Below, piece by piece: positions 37,881 to 49,938 of a stretch of 64,000 nt of DNA. Made by a program: the position numbers and the translations under genes. The notes under the pieces were generated by a model, which searched no databases, was not told the DNA's origin, and saw only the letters and a list, made by a program, of their open reading frames with translations. The stretch's first letter is position 1. Every line of letters begins with the position of its first letter. Location: positions 104,224 through 168,223 of the forward strand of contig KV918919.1 of NCBI GenBank assembly GCA_002049455.2, given 5' to 3'. The DNA comes from Porphyra umbilicalis (taxonomy: Eukaryota; Rhodophyta; Bangiophyceae; Bangiales; Bangiaceae).

Positions 37881-39202
37881 AGCCGTCTCTGCTCCAGCTG
37901 CATGCCAAAAATGCCAGCCGCACGTCCTTGAGCCCGCTGGCTCCCATGTTCACCAGGCTTGGCAGCCCGGCCATCCAGACACTCCACAATTGTGAACAAA
38001 TGCAGCTTCCCGGACGAATGCCGGATGGCTGTCTGTCTGCGAGAGACGCGCCCCATCGTCAAGGTTGGTAGCCGCCAGCCTGTCAGTGAGCAGTCCGAAG
38101 CGTGGTGACATGGGCAGTACAGTGTATCTCACCTCGTTGCAAGGAAGTCTTCCTCACCAACGGTGGTGGCTGTCAGGCATCAGGCAGGGTCTCGCCAGGA
38201 ATTTAGCCACTTGCAAAGAGAAACTTATTGCACAATTTCTGAAGTCAAATGAGTCTCCTGTCAGATTTTGTGCCCGACTCGGGCATGACTGTGTCAGGCC
38301 TCCTCTTGGTCAGACATGTGAAAACCGCCTGTGAGTGAGTGCGACTCGCTTTTATGAAACCCCCTACAGAACTGGATCATGATCGCAGTGATTGGCAGTC
38401 CAAGCGGCCCACCAGTGGCGGCGGTTGGTACTCCCACGAGGTGCAGATGAGGAGGCCGGAGGCTCTGTCACATCGGTGTACAGTCATTGCGCATTTATAT
38501 GTGTCCCGCTTATAAGGTACCCTGCTTTATAACTGAGCACAACTCGATCGCTCCAGTGCGGGGCCCACCGCACTTGATGGCACTTGAAATGATGATTCAC
38601 AGCTGATCTGTGATCGAGTAATCTGTTGCCTCAAGTCTGTCAGAACTTGCCTGCCTACCCCCCCAGGAACACCTCGTGAAGAACAAGGCACAAGTCTTGC
38701 CACGCCTTTCCGTGTCTAATTCCACCATTCGTGATTCAAATCCACGATCGAGCGTCATGAGCGCCTCGGGTGGTTGTCGTTTCGGAACCGATTGTCCAAT
38801 CAGATATAAATTAACACGTGGGCTACAAAGTGCTCCACCCTGCTTTACAAGCGCACAATGACTGTACCAGATACGTATGTCGGGGAGCAGTGGCCCCGAG
38901 TCGGCCTTCACGTCAAATCGAAACTGTACGACTCCCCGGCTGTGCGCTGTGCGCACAAATTCTCGCGATGCGCACTGGAATTTGTGTAGTTCTAGTCGAC
39001 CCCCTCCTTTGATCCTTTTCCGACCTTCGTTAAGGTCGCACCCCCCGCTCGACGACAAACACTCTTTTGCCTCGGATCAGAGAGCATCAACTGCGCGCGG
39101 CACGACGGCCGCGGACCCCACCTCCACTCCCCGCCCACGCGCCACCACGACACGGCCGTCTCTGGGCGGGAACGGGTCGCCACTGCCCCCCCGCCGTCGA
39201 CC
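37881..39202. other. Intergenic upstream of DIS3
   Basis: No gene is supported. GC content rises sharply from about 39060, where the DIS3 leader begins. Confidence 0.45.
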
Positions 39203-39993
39203 ATGGACGCGGCCATGGACGTGGCGATGGACACGGGCGGCGTGGCGGCGCCCCTGGCGCGCCCCCCCACCCGCATCCGCCGCTCCCGCGCGGGCGGCGT
39301 GCGGCGCGTCGCCACCGAACACTACCTGCGGAGTGACTTGCCCTGCGGCGCCGCCGCCTGCGCCGCCTGCCCCCGCCCCGACGCGTCGCCGGGCGCCGCG
39401 CGCGGGCGCGTCGCGGGCGTCCCGTGGGGCCCCCCTGGCGGCGGCGGCGGCGGTGGCGGCGGCGGCGGCAAGTCCGTCGTCTACGTGCCGACGGCGGCGG
39501 TCGTGTTGCGGCAGATTGACTTGCTCGAGTGCGGCCTCCCGCCGCTCGGGGCGGTGCTCTTCCTGCAGACGGTCCTCAAAGCCGTCCGGTCCACCTCTGC
39601 GGCCGTCTATGCGCGCGTGACGACGCTCCTCACCGAGCCGCCCGTGGCGCCGGCGGCGGGTGTGGGTGCGGCGGCGCCCGACGGCGACCGCCCCCCCGCG
39701 TATGCCCTCTTTTCCAACGAACACGCGGCGGGCGCGTACGTGGAGCGGGCGGCCGGGGAGGCAGACGATGCGCACGACGGGCGGCTTGTTGCGGCGGCGG
39801 TCGACTACCTCACCGCCCACTGGGCGCCGACGCGCACGGCGCCGGCGCTGCTCACCGACGGCGGGGAGGCCGACGCGTCGTCGGCGGCGGCGCTCGTGCG
39901 CCGCTGGGCGGGTGTGCACCCGCACCTCACCGAGCTCCTCGCCGCCGCCGAGGAGGAGGGTGGGGAGGGGGATCCCGTCGCCGCCGCGGCGGC

Positions 39994-40035
<42 letters not shown>

Positions 40036-42463
40036 GCGGCCGCCGCAGCTCTTTGCCGACCACCTCGGCGTCAAGGCGGTGCGCGCGGGCGTGCGCGCCG
40101 GCCGCCTCCACGTCGGCACGTACCGGGTGGCCGAGTATGACGTGCGGGAGGGGACCGTCGCCGTCGACTTGTCGGGCGTTGGCGCGGCGGGCACGGGCGA
40201 CCGCACCGAGGTGCTCATTCGGGGGCGGGCGGCGGGCAACCGGGCGGTCGACGGGGACTCGGTGGTCATTGAGCTCCTCCCGCGCTCCAAGTGGGGGGGG
40301 CGCTCGTCCCGGGCGGTGGAGGAGGTCGGCGCCGGCACGGGCGTTGGCGCCGAGGGGGAAGTCGACACCCTCGATGACGAGGACGTCGGCGACGGCGGCG
40401 GCGGCGGCGGTGGCGACGCCCCGTCGGCCAACGGAAAAAAGTCCAAGGCCGCGTCGCCGCCAGAGACCGGTCGGCCGGCCAAGCGCAAGGCCACCCCCGC
40501 GGCGGTGGCGGGCACCCCCCCCGCCGCCCCAGGCACGGCCACGGCGGGCCCACCCGCGGTGCCGCCCGCCGCCGACGCGGCGCCCGCCCTCCCGTGCGCC
40601 AAAGTCGTTGCCATTGCGCGGCGCAACTGGCGCCCGTATTGCGGCTCGCTGGCGTCGACCACCTCGGCGGCCGACGGCGACCGGGGCCTCTTCATCCCCG
40701 TCAACCGCAAGCTCCCCCGCGTCCGCGTGCGCTCCCGGCGGCTGCTGGAGCTCGTCGGCCAGCGGCTGCTGCTGATTATGGACGCGTGGCCGCGCACGTC
40801 CTCCCTCCCATCCGGGCACGTGGTGCGGGAGCTCGGCACCGCCGGCGGGTTGGAGGCGGAAACGGCCACGATCCTCCTCGAGCAGGAGATTAACACGGCG
40901 CCCTTTTCGGCGGCCGCACTCGCCACGCTGCCGCCCGCCGGGTGGACGGTGACGGCGGACCACGTGCGGGGGCGGTGGGACCTCCGCGACGTGCCGATCG
41001 CGTCGGTCGACCCGCCCGGCTGCACGGACATTGACGACGCGTTGCACTATCGGGAGGTTGGTGGCGGCAAAGTCGAAGTCGGCGTCCACATTGCCGACGT
41101 GACGGCGTTTGTGTCCCCCGGGTCGGCGCTCGACGTGGAGGCGGGCGCGCGCGGCACGACCGTCTACCTCGTCGACCGGCGCATTGAGATGCTCCCGGGC
41201 GTCTTGTCGGGCAACCTGTGCTCGCTCATGGGCAACGTCGATCGGCTCGCCTTTTCGGCGCTCCTCACGCTCGACGCGGCGACCGGCCGCGTCGTCGACG
41301 CTGTCTTTGGGCGCTCGGTCATCCACTCCAAGGCGTCGCTCACGTACGAGGCGGCGCAGCGGCGCATCGACGCGGCGCGGGCGGCGGGGGGCCCCGCCGA
41401 CGCGGTCGACGGGAGCCTCCTCGGCCTCGCGGCCATGGCCGCCAAACTCCGCGCCGCCCGCATCGCCGCCGGCGCCTTGACGCTCGCGTCGCCGGAAATG
41501 CGGTTCCGCCTCGAGCGGGAGACCAACGAGGTGACGGACGTGACGGCGGCGGAGCAGCGGGAGACCAACGCCATGGTCGAGGAATTCATGCTCGCCGCCA
41601 ACGTGGCGGTGGCGGCGCGCATCCACGCGACGTTCCCGCACGTGGCGCTGCTGCGGCGGCACCCGCGGCCGGCGGGGGAGATGTTTGCGCCGCTCCTCCG
41701 CGCCGCCGCGTCGGCGGGCCACGCGCTCGACGTGTCCTCGTCGAAAAAGTTGTCCGAGTCCCTCGACGCTGTGGCCGCCGCGTCGGCGGCGACCGACCCG
41801 TACCTGTCCACCCTCCTCCGCATCGTGGCCACGCGGTGCATGTCCCAAGCCGTCTACTTTTCAGCGGGGTCTGTCGACTCGGCCGAGTATCTGCATTACG
41901 GCCTCGCGTCGCCCGTGTACACCCACTTTACGTCGCCCATCCGGCGGTACGCCGACGTGATTGTGCACCGGCTGTTGGCGGCGTGCATTGGCCTTGCGCC
42001 GCTGCCAGACGGCCTCGCCTCGTCGGCGCGCATGCAGCGGGCGGCCGAGGCAATCAATGACCGCCACCGGGCGGCGCAGTTTGCGGGCCGCGCGTCGGGC
42101 GCGCTGCACACCAAGCTCCTCATCAAGCGCAAGGCGGTGGCCGACGAGGCCGCCCGCGTGCTCCGCGTCATGGAGAATGGGGTGGCGGTGCTCGTGCCCC
42201 GCTACGGCATTGAGGGGGTGGTGTACCTGGCACGGGAGGACGTGGAGCGCGAGGCGGTCGAGGCGGGGGCGGCGGGCGCGGCGGGCGCGGCGGGGCGCGC
42301 GACCGAGTGGGTCGACGCGTACGACGAGGTACACGAGGCGCTGACGCTCAACAGCGGCCGCACGCTGCGCGTGTTGGATACGGTGCGCGTGAGTGTGGTC
42401 GTCAAGGAGGTGGCCGACCGGGCGGACCGGACGGTGTTTAGCTTGTTGCCGCAATCAAAGTGA
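39203..42463 (+). CDS. DIS3: DIS3/RRP44 exosome ribonuclease with eroded PIN site
   Basis: A 3'-5' exoribonuclease and the catalytic subunit of the RNA exosome. A single exon of 1086 codons. The N-terminus has SRAGGVRRVATEHYLRSDLP and the Cys triplet CGAAACAAC (CR3 motif). Next come a PIN domain (residues about 85-260), cold-shock domain 1 (about 285-385), a Gly/Ala/Lys linker with an NLS-like stretch (GKKSKAASPPETGRPAKRK), cold-shock domain 2, and the RNB domain from about 595. RNB has the intact acidic cluster DPPGCTDIDDALH (D603, D609, D611, D612) and SPIRRYADVIVHRLL. An S1 domain ends the protein (GVAVLVPRYGIEGVVYL). In PIN, the usual P-D-T-N is P-T-A-A (T97) and the Glu of Q-E-V-R is Ala (A127), so endonuclease activity is probably lost. 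The start at 39203 has near Met alternatives at codons 5 and 9. Confidence 0.93.
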
Positions 42464-42670
42464 GCCCCGATGGGCCCGTCTCTGCCATGACCACTAACGC
42501 GACAGCGGGCGGGTGGTGCGGCCACAACCCCACGCGGCCGTGGCGAGCAAACCAAGTAGAGGAAAAAAAAGTGGCTGTCGGGGACGAGCCGCCGCCAAGC
42601 CCACGCACCCTGCGGGCGACGGCGAGGCCGTGCTGGACCGCCTTTACACCCTCCCCACCCACATGACCAT

Positions 42671-43409
42671 CTATTTCTTGTTGGCCTTGCGCAGCTCCTC
42701 GTCGCGCTTCCGCTCCTCGGCGTCCTTCTGGGTCATGGCCTTCTTGTGGAAGCTCTCGTAGCCGTACTCGAAGTCAAACTGCAAGAGCAGAAACAGCCAC
42801 ACCAGCCAAGGGGGGATGTTCCAAACACACGAGATCCCACAGTCAACAAGAGAAAGCACAGTGGTGGGGCAAAGAAGCGGTTAGCAACGGCAACAGGGAT
42901 ACGGGATGCGGCGAATGCACCATGCAACAGCGGTCAATCTTGTGGCCTAACACGGCGGCGCCCACGCGAGTCAGAGTTAGAGCATAGCAACGTACGTTGT
43001 GGTTGATCTTCTCCAGCAGCTGCGCGGGTGCGTCGAGTCCAACAGACGCCACATAGTAAACCATCCAGTCGCACACGGGCGGTAGCACACGCAGTCAAAG
43101 CACAGGACAAAGAGGTTAGGCGTCGGCTTGGCGGACAGCCAGAGGACTAGGCAGAGGTAGAGCACACGGGGAGCTCCAGTGCTTCTCCATCTTCACCGGC
43201 ACAGCGCTCGAGGGGGCAAAAGAGCACGGACATGAACGCAACAGCTCAGGCAGACACCCGACACGCCCCCCCGATGCAGCTAGATAAGACAAGCGTACCC
43301 ACTTGCCCAACGGCTTCTTCTCACCGCCCTCGGCCATCATGGTGGTGCACGTCGCCCGCGCCGGGCGCCGGCTGGTCAGCGGCAGTGCCGCACCCGCGAC
43401 AAAGGCCAT
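42671..43409 (-). CDS. Small spliced gene, perhaps plastid-targeted; function not recognised
   Basis: Exon 1 (43409-43299) encodes MAFVAGAALPLTSRRPARAT then CTTMMAEGGEKKPLGKW, a leader resembling a plastid transit peptide, and ends at a GTACGC donor. The last exon (42778-42671) follows a strong pyrimidine tract and AG, and encodes FDFEYGYESFHKKAMTQKDA plus a charged helical tail ending RKANKK. A middle exon ending at 42996 (GTACGT donor) in the joining frame reads CDWMVYYVASVGLDAPAQLL then EKINHN, which runs smoothly into the last exon. Its 5' edge is unresolved: the frame is open only from 43094, and the sole upstream AG (43136) would put it out of frame. One missing base in the C-rich stretch near 43075, or a nonstandard splice site, would solve this. 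Intron 2 is 42779-42995. Convergent with DIS3, 207 bases apart. Confidence 0.5.
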
Positions 43410-45562
43410 GACGAGGGTCGAAGACAACGGACAAAGGAATGATAAGAGATGTAATGAAGGGGGCGGTTAAAGAGGAGGGGGAGGTGCGTGGACTGTGGAT
43501 GGACGGTATGGATGGGCGGAAGGTGCAGAGGGGGGGGGGAAGAGGCGACACCGGAGGCGGGGATGAGGTAACCGCGGGATGTGTGTGTGGCGGGGATGGG
43601 AGGATGGGCGGTCGCGGGCGCGCCAAGATGGCTGTCGTGCCAAGGGTCCCTGCGGCATCATTTTGCCCTCTAATCTCGGAGGACGACTGCCATTGGCAGG
43701 CCCTGGGGCAGCGATCTCCTGACATATCCGTCCGACACCAATTCTTAGCAACTGGCCGCTGATGAAGGCTTAATCTTATCCCCACCGGAAAATAAAAATA
43801 TGGCTCGCCTCAGGAGAGTCTGGCGGGGTCGGCCGTTTTTTCCGTTTCCGCTGGGGCGCTTCCGTTCTTCTACTGGAAAATGCACCCAAGAAAATGTCTG
43901 CACCAGTTCTTGACACAATGATTTCTCATAAGAGAACGGCTCGGAATCGCACATTACAGTCAGAAAAACTTAGTATGAACGGAGTATTTGATCATCTGGA
44001 GCCCCGAGTTTCCATCCTTGTGTCGCCTTCGACCACACGAAGGAGCTGTGTGGACAGCGAAGGAGGCGCGTGTAGCTCTAGACGCTTCGCAGACGAGGGG
44101 CACATGAGTTGTCGAGGAACCTCTAGGGTCATGAGACTCAGAGGGTTGCTAAAACAAGACTTTGGGCGGGGGTCGAGGATAGAGCAGGGGGGAGGGAGGG
44201 GGGAGGCGGGGGGGAAGGCTGCAGGCCAAGGACAGACGTGGGGACGGGGGGCGCACGGGTGGGGGAGGAAGGGGGGCGGATGGGAAGGGGGGAGGTGGGT
44301 TAGGGGGGCTCAGGGGCTATCAGATGGACGATAAAATGATGAGTAAGCCTGTGCTGGTACGCAGGGAACTGGGACAGGGTTGTGCTGTGGTGACATGAAG
44401 GGCGGGGGATGGGGGGGGCGATGGGTAGCCCTGAAAAACTCGCACAGTACAATGTGACCACGAAACTCGGGCTCCAGAGCCTCTCTCATGTGCTGACCAC
44501 ACCTCTTCGTCGACCTTGACCGAGAAATCGGCCCATACAGCCACTACGGGGCTCCGGGGTGCATCGGAGTGACTCGACATCCGGATCCCTGCGACGAACG
44601 CGGGCGGGAGCAAGACGCTCCGATCGGAAATCACTGGAAGGGCTCTGTGGACGCGGAATTGCACCGATCCGGCCATGTACTTTTTCCTGCTCTTTTCCAG
44701 GGAAACACGCTGTTCTCGTCCAGGAGTGCTCCGTTTGAGGAGCACAAAGCATCGTTGGAGAGCTGATGAGTTCACGAGTCCAGTGGTGTGACTCAGACCG
44801 CGCTGATATGCTTTGTTTATTTTATAAAAAACAGTGAACTGCGCCGTAGGCGGTTCCGGAGCATGCCCAGGAACCCGATTTCATATGTAAACACTGTGGA
44901 TTTCCCACACAACCCCGATTTGCTAAGAACTGGTGCAAGTGTCAAGAACTGGTGACAGACGGATAGCAGAAAACATGGCATAATTCCCCTCGTGCCTGTG
45001 CCCCAAACCAGTGATTTTGCTCAAAATGGAGGCGAGCGACTGACTATTCAGGGCATGGTTCGGCATTGTCCGGGCACCTGACCTTTGCTGGTGCCAGCGG
45101 TGAAGAGACCGGGCCAGTGCAAGGCCGTTGGTGCCATTGTGTTCATCTCATCGAGAGAACCCACCGCAAGAGGAATGGGTACAGAATAGCGGCGGAAGTT
45201 GTGTACAAAGACAAGCTGGCAACCTGTATAAACAGAGAGAGAACCAGTCCTGCAAGAGCGGGCCTGTAGCGAGCAAGGGCTGCAGCAACAGCCAAGTTGT
45301 CCATGGCGCAAGAATAGCACCTGCCCACCAGGTCTACGCGGCGTACTGCAATGGCAAGCAGGCGACACTCCTGCCCACTCTGGCCACCACAACGGCCACG
45401 CAGGAATCACAACCCCATCCCATCCGTACCGACAAAACTGGCGAGGCAGAAAGCGGACTCATTTACTACGCTCCTGCCGCACGGACCGAAAACGAGTTGA
45501 CCAGAAGAAAAAACAGGTGCCCCAGCGCGCGGGGTGCATGTGGGATAGTGCAGCTTTTAACC
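43410..45562. other. Intergenic stretch, no supported gene
   Basis: G-rich segments at 43450-43620 and 44170-44300 (runs of GGGGGGAGG type); otherwise unique sequence. No homology, RNA gene or repeat array recognised. It holds the promoter of the small spliced gene on its left and the 3' flank of eS27 on its right. Confidence 0.45.
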
Positions 45563-46638
45563 CTAGTCGGCCTTCTTGCGGAAGGAGCAGCCCTCAGTGA
45601 GCCGCGCCTTCCCTCCCGTTGGCTGGCACAACACTTGCATGCAACCACCACACTGGACGACCGTCTGTGCGTGGCTGAACACCGTCGTGCTGTCGGCGCG
45701 CGAAGCCAGCGACGAATGGCGGGTCGATCACCAAGAGGAGACACAGGACGACCAAAAAGGACGCGTGGCAAGGGATAGAGTAGACGCAGGTTAGTCGCGA
45801 CGCTCGACAGGGGCATGTAGACCCCCGAGACAAGGGCGTTCGATCGAGCACTGGCGCACAAACACGGCGCCGAACTACAATGCGACGTAGTCCACCTGGG
45901 CTACGCATCCGACTCAAATGCCCAACCTGCGGCCTCAGCCTAGCACGGAGGGCCAAACGTACATGGTAAAACAACCAGGGCACTTGACGTCCATGAAGAA
46001 AGAGTTGGGGGACTGTACAAGCCGCTTCAGCTTGTGCTTCTTCGCCTCGACGGCGGGGTCCGGGTGAAGCAGGTCGCACTCAAGGGCCTGTGTGAAACGC
46101 GGTGAGAGCAGAGGTAGGAAAGCACTCAACCATCGGAGGCAAAAAGAGGTGCAACGAAATTGAATCAAGAATGAAGAAAACAGAATGAACAGGTCAGCAC
46201 CAGTGAACACCGTAGCAGCCAGACACACCCAGTACCCGACCTGCACCCTACGCGGGGCTCACGGTCAACCAACAAGGACGACACCGTGAAAGCAGGGCAC
46301 GATCAGTTATGCTCACAACCCGACAAGCACGTTTATAACCGATAGGAAGGGCCACGACCCGCTCCGCGCCAAAAAGGGAGAGCATCGCGCCGGTAGTTCA
46401 AGAAGCATCCGCAGGATGGCACCGTCGCCAGTGCAGACGCGCGAGCCCGGCGACAAAAAAAAAAACTGCCAGTCTCCCGTACACGCGCGGAATGGCGGGA
46501 GCACATGCATAGCTGCTACCGCAACACACAAGCCCCCGGGCTGGACGGGTGAGCGCCGGTGAGGCGCTCGCCGCGCGACGCTGCCACGTCGGATAAGAAC
46601 GCGTCGCATCCACAGCCCACCACTTAACGCACCGGCAT
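45563..46638 (-). CDS. RPS27: 40S ribosomal protein eS27, three exons
   Basis: A zinc-binding protein of the small ribosomal subunit. Exon 1 is only ATG CCG (46638-46633) and ends at a GTGCGT donor. Exon 2 (46087-45963) reads [20 protein letters not shown], then [20 protein letters not shown]. Exon 3 (45689-45563) reads [20 protein letters not shown], then [21 protein letters not shown]. The junction codon split AT|C restores the family sequence [12 protein letters not shown]. Total 85 residues, the usual length. The four zinc ligands are CPGC and CGGC. Introns are 46088-46632 (545 bases) and 45690-45962 (273 bases), both with consensus ends. The start was chosen by the M-P start and the conserved distance to DLLHP. 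It is divergent from the O-mannosyltransferase gene. Confidence 0.93.
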
Positions 46639-47196
46639 CGTGGCAATCGGGGGGATGAAAACCAGAGGGATCGAACAGGAGAAGAAAGACGACGGCTCAG
46701 CGCAAACGCGACGGGTGTCAAAGACCAGGGGGGCGTCGACGGCGCGGCGGGCGGTGCGTCGCGCGAGCAGATGCCGGTGAAGTGTCGGGCGGGGCGCCAC
46801 GGTGGGGACCGGGACCGCGGGGTCGGCCGCCGCGCCGTCACAAGCCGCGCGCATTGGAGGGTCGGCCGCGACGGTCGAAACGGTCGGGCTCACGCTGGTG
46901 ATTGGTGCTTTTTCTCTGTACTTGATCCACCGTGCCTCCCGGCTCAACCGTGTATTTATCCCGTCGGGGAGCTGGCGAAGACTCGACTAACACTGCCCGC
47001 GCCCCCGGGGCACACACCAAGGCACGCAACTTGTCTTTATCGCAGCGGGCTCGTTGCCGTGCGGCACGGCACGGTCGCTGCCGGCGCCCCCCGTCCCCAT
47101 TCTCGAGCGGTAGGTTTCCCCCTCTTCCCCCCCCCCCCCCCCCCCACCCTGTTCCACCCCTCCCCCCCCTGCATTGTAGGGGATACGCGCGCGCCC
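46639..47196. other. Divergent promoter region between eS27 and the O-mannosyltransferase
   Basis: About 560 bases hold both promoters. A T/A-rich GTGTATTTATCC at about 46950 on the plus strand may be the TATA element of the right-hand gene. A C run of about 18 lies at 47130-47150. Confidence 0.45.
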
Positions 47197-49361
47197 ATGG
47201 CGGCGCCCGGCCTGCGATCCCGGCGGCGCAAGGCCGCGCCGGCGGCGCCCGCGGCGCCCGCGGCGGCAGTGTCAGCGTCTGGGGCGGCGGCGGCGGCGGC
47301 CCCGCCGCCGCCGCCCCAGACGGCAACGGCGGTGCCTGCCACGGGCAATGGCGTCGCGGTGGAAAGCCGGCGGGGGGCGGCAGGGGCGGCGGCGGCGGCG
47401 GCGGCGCCCGCCGCCCGCTGCTGCGCGTCGACCTGCTCGCGGTCGGGCTGCTGACGGCGGCGGCGGTCGCGACGCGGTTTTGGCGGCTGTCTGAGCCGGC
47501 GGCGGTTGTGTGTGCGTTGGACGGTTGCGTCTCGGTGTGGGGTGGGGGCGGCGGCGGTCTGGCCTGGTGGCCGCCGGAAGGAGGGTGGGTGCCGTGCCTG
47601 TGGCGGGTGTGGGGGAGACGGATGCTGTGGGGCTTTGGGGCGTTTGCGAGGACGGTACAGAGAGCCGTGAAAGTGTGTGGGGCTGACTCTCCGGGTCCCT
47701 CGCTCCGCCCTTTTTGCTCTCGTCTCTGTCGCTTGTGTGTATTGGTTCCGCGCCCCTTCTGCGGTCGCTGGTCTGCCCCCCACACTGTTTTCTGACGGCA
47801 ACTCCTGGTGGTCCCTCCTCCCCCCCCCCCCCCCCCCCCCCCCCTTTCTTTGTCCGCCCCCCCAGTCGACGAGTTCCACTTTGGCAAATTCGTCGACAGC
47901 TACCTCAACGGCACCTACTTTTTCGACATCCACCCGCCGCTCGGCAAGCTGACGCTCGCCGCCGGCGGCACGCTCGGCGGCTACACCCACGTGCCCGGCT
48001 TTTACTATGACAAGATTGGCAAAAACTACACCATTGACGGCGTGCGGTACCTGCCGCTGCGCGTGACGGCCGCCACCTTTGGCGTCGCGTCCGTGCCGCT
48101 CACCTACACGCTCGCGCGCACGCTCGCCATGTCGCCGGCGGCGGCGGTGCTGGCGGCGACCGCCAACCTGTGTGACTTCCTGGCGCTCATCGAGGCGCGG
48201 CTCATCCTCGTCGACTCGCAGCTGCTCTTTTACTGCCAAGCGGCGCTGCTGGCGGCCTTGCACCTGTGGCAGACGGTGCCGGGCACCGCCGCGCGCGTCG
48301 GGTGGTTGCTGACGACGGGCATCCTGTCGGGCTGCGCGCTGTCCATCAAGCACACGGCGCTGGCGACGCCGGGCCTCATTGCGGTCGTGTCGTTTTTCGG
48401 CGCCCACTTCCTCCCCGCCCCGCTGTCGCTGGTCGAGTGCGTCGGTGCGGGCGCGGCGGGTATCGGCGTGTACGCCGGCTGGTTTTGGGTGCACTTTGCG
48501 TTGCTGCCGCTGACGGGCGGCAAGGGCGACCGCTTTATGAACGCCGCCTTTCGCAAGACGCTCGTCGGGTCGCCGACGTACGACCCCAAGGCGGTCAAGC
48601 CGAGCTTCCTCTCCTCCTTTGTCTACCTCAACCGCCGGATGGTTGCGTCCAACGCGGGCATTTCCAAAAAACACACGTGGCAAACGCGCTGGTACGAGTG
48701 GATGGTCAACGTGCGCGGGGTGCTCTACTTTTCGCGCAAGGCGTCGACGCTCGAGACGGAGGCGTCGGCGCTCGCCTCGTACGCAGAGGTGCTCGGCAAC
48801 ACCACGGCGGCCGACCCGTCGGCGGTCGCCGCGGCGGCGACCGCCGCCGAGGACGCGGCGGCGGCGGCGACGGCGGCGGTGGCGGCGACCAAGACCAAGG
48901 CCGGCGCCGCGGCGGCGCTGTCGACCAAGGTGTACCTCATTGGCAACCCGGTCGTCGCGGGCATGTGCCTCGCCACGGGCGTCGGCTTCCTCCTCACCCT
49001 CGCGCTGCTCGTGCGCTACCGCCGGTCGGCGTTGGTCGTCAGCTCCGCCGCCGGCCGCGCGCGGAGCGACGCCCTGTATACGGGCGTCTTCCTCCTCGCC
49101 GGGTGGGTGGTCAACCTCGCGCCCTACGTGCTCGTCGACCGCCCCGCCTTCCTCTACCACTACATCCCGAGTTTGATGTACGCGCAGCTGCTCGCGGGGC
49201 AGCTCGTCGATATGCTGCCGCCCCGCCCGCGGCGGGTGGTCGTGGCCGTGGGCGTGGCGGCCATGGCCGCCGCGCTCGTGTTTTGGGCGCCCTGGATTTA
49301 CGCGCTGCCGCTGACGAGGGCGGCGCACCTGCGGCGGCAGCTGATGCCAAAGTGGACCTAG
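47197..49361 (+). CDS. Protein O-mannosyltransferase, MIR-less, two or more exons
   Basis: An ER membrane enzyme that moves mannose from dolichyl-phosphate-mannose to Ser/Thr. The last exon (47866-49361) begins inside the DE motif. Joining the upstream exon, which ends at 47511 (TM1: LLAVGLLTAAAVATRFWRLS), across a GTGCGT donor and a CCAG acceptor gives AAVVFDEFHFGKFVDSYLNG, the family active-site loop. HPPLGKLT, several membrane helices, WYEWMVNVRGVLYF and C-terminal helices follow. The lumenal MIR repeats of fungal and animal PMTs are absent, and an Ala-rich linker takes their place. The N-terminus is uncertain. ATG 47197 (MAAPGLRSRRRKAAPAAP) looks like a natural cytosolic start but is out of frame with TM1 unless the frame changes within the GCG repeats before 47410. 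The TM1 frame itself is open back to an ATG at 46932. The intron is 47512-47865. Confidence 0.8.
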
Positions 49362-49938
49362 GGGTGCGGCCCGGGACGGGCGGGCGGGTGGGTTTGGGGC
49401 GTGGGGGGGTGCCGGGGTATTGGGGGGGTGGGGGGTGGTGGCACGGTCGCGACTATGGTCCGTGTCGTGGTGGGGTGAGGACGCGGGCCTATGCGCAGAC
49501 TGTCTGCGGTTTCCTTGTTTTTCCTTGTTTTCTCTTGTATTGTACCACTGTTACATGTCACGCGCGCCTCACGCATGCCCACACCGCCGCAAGGGCGACC
49601 ACTCGTCGCCACCAGAGTGCAGCTGCCGGTGAAGGCACCCGCGGCCCGGTGGTCGGTGCGCCCCGCCCATGGACGTGCGGGTATGCGCGGCTGGCCGCGC
49701 GTCACTGTGGCCTTGTTGGTACACTCCTCGTCCGACGGCGCGACGCCCCCCCCCCCCTCCACCCTCCAACCCCCCCCGACCCTCTCCCCCCGCCAGTCTC
49801 CTCGCACAATAAAGTCACTTTCCCCCCATTCTCCCCGACGCCCCCCCCCCGCCCGTCCCGGCCGCGGCCACCCGACTTGCATCGTCCTCCGTCGCGTCGA
49901 CCAGCGGGAAGCCGACCCCCCCCCCCCCGCTCCCCACG
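49362..49938. other. Spacer between convergent genes
   Basis: Holds the 3' ends of the O-mannosyltransferase (plus) and the Cys-rich membrane protein (minus). AATAAAG at about 49808 could be a polyadenylation signal for the former. C runs at 49745-49760 and 49910-49930. No gene supported. Confidence 0.45.

Noticed and set aside
38690-38760. tRNA-like fragments (GATTCAAATCC; on the other strand GGTGGAATTAGACAC)
   Set aside because: The T-loop-like and D-arm-like pieces are on opposite strands, and no acceptor or anticodon stem can be folded.
39077-41848. 923-codon minus-strand open frame opposite DIS3
   Set aside because: Antisense shadow of a GC3-rich gene. Its composition is Arg/Gly/His-rich without domain features; the plus strand has clear DIS3 motifs.
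42674-42859. Minus-strand hydrophobic stretch (IPPWLVWLFLLLQ) before FDFEYGYES as a membrane exon
   Set aside because: It ends in a polypyrimidine tract and CAG directly before the conserved-looking exon, so it reads better as intron 3' end.
47037-49328. 763-codon minus-strand open frame opposite the O-mannosyltransferase
   Set aside because: Antisense shadow, Arg/Gly/Gln-rich; crosses the intron and the repeat tracts of the real gene.
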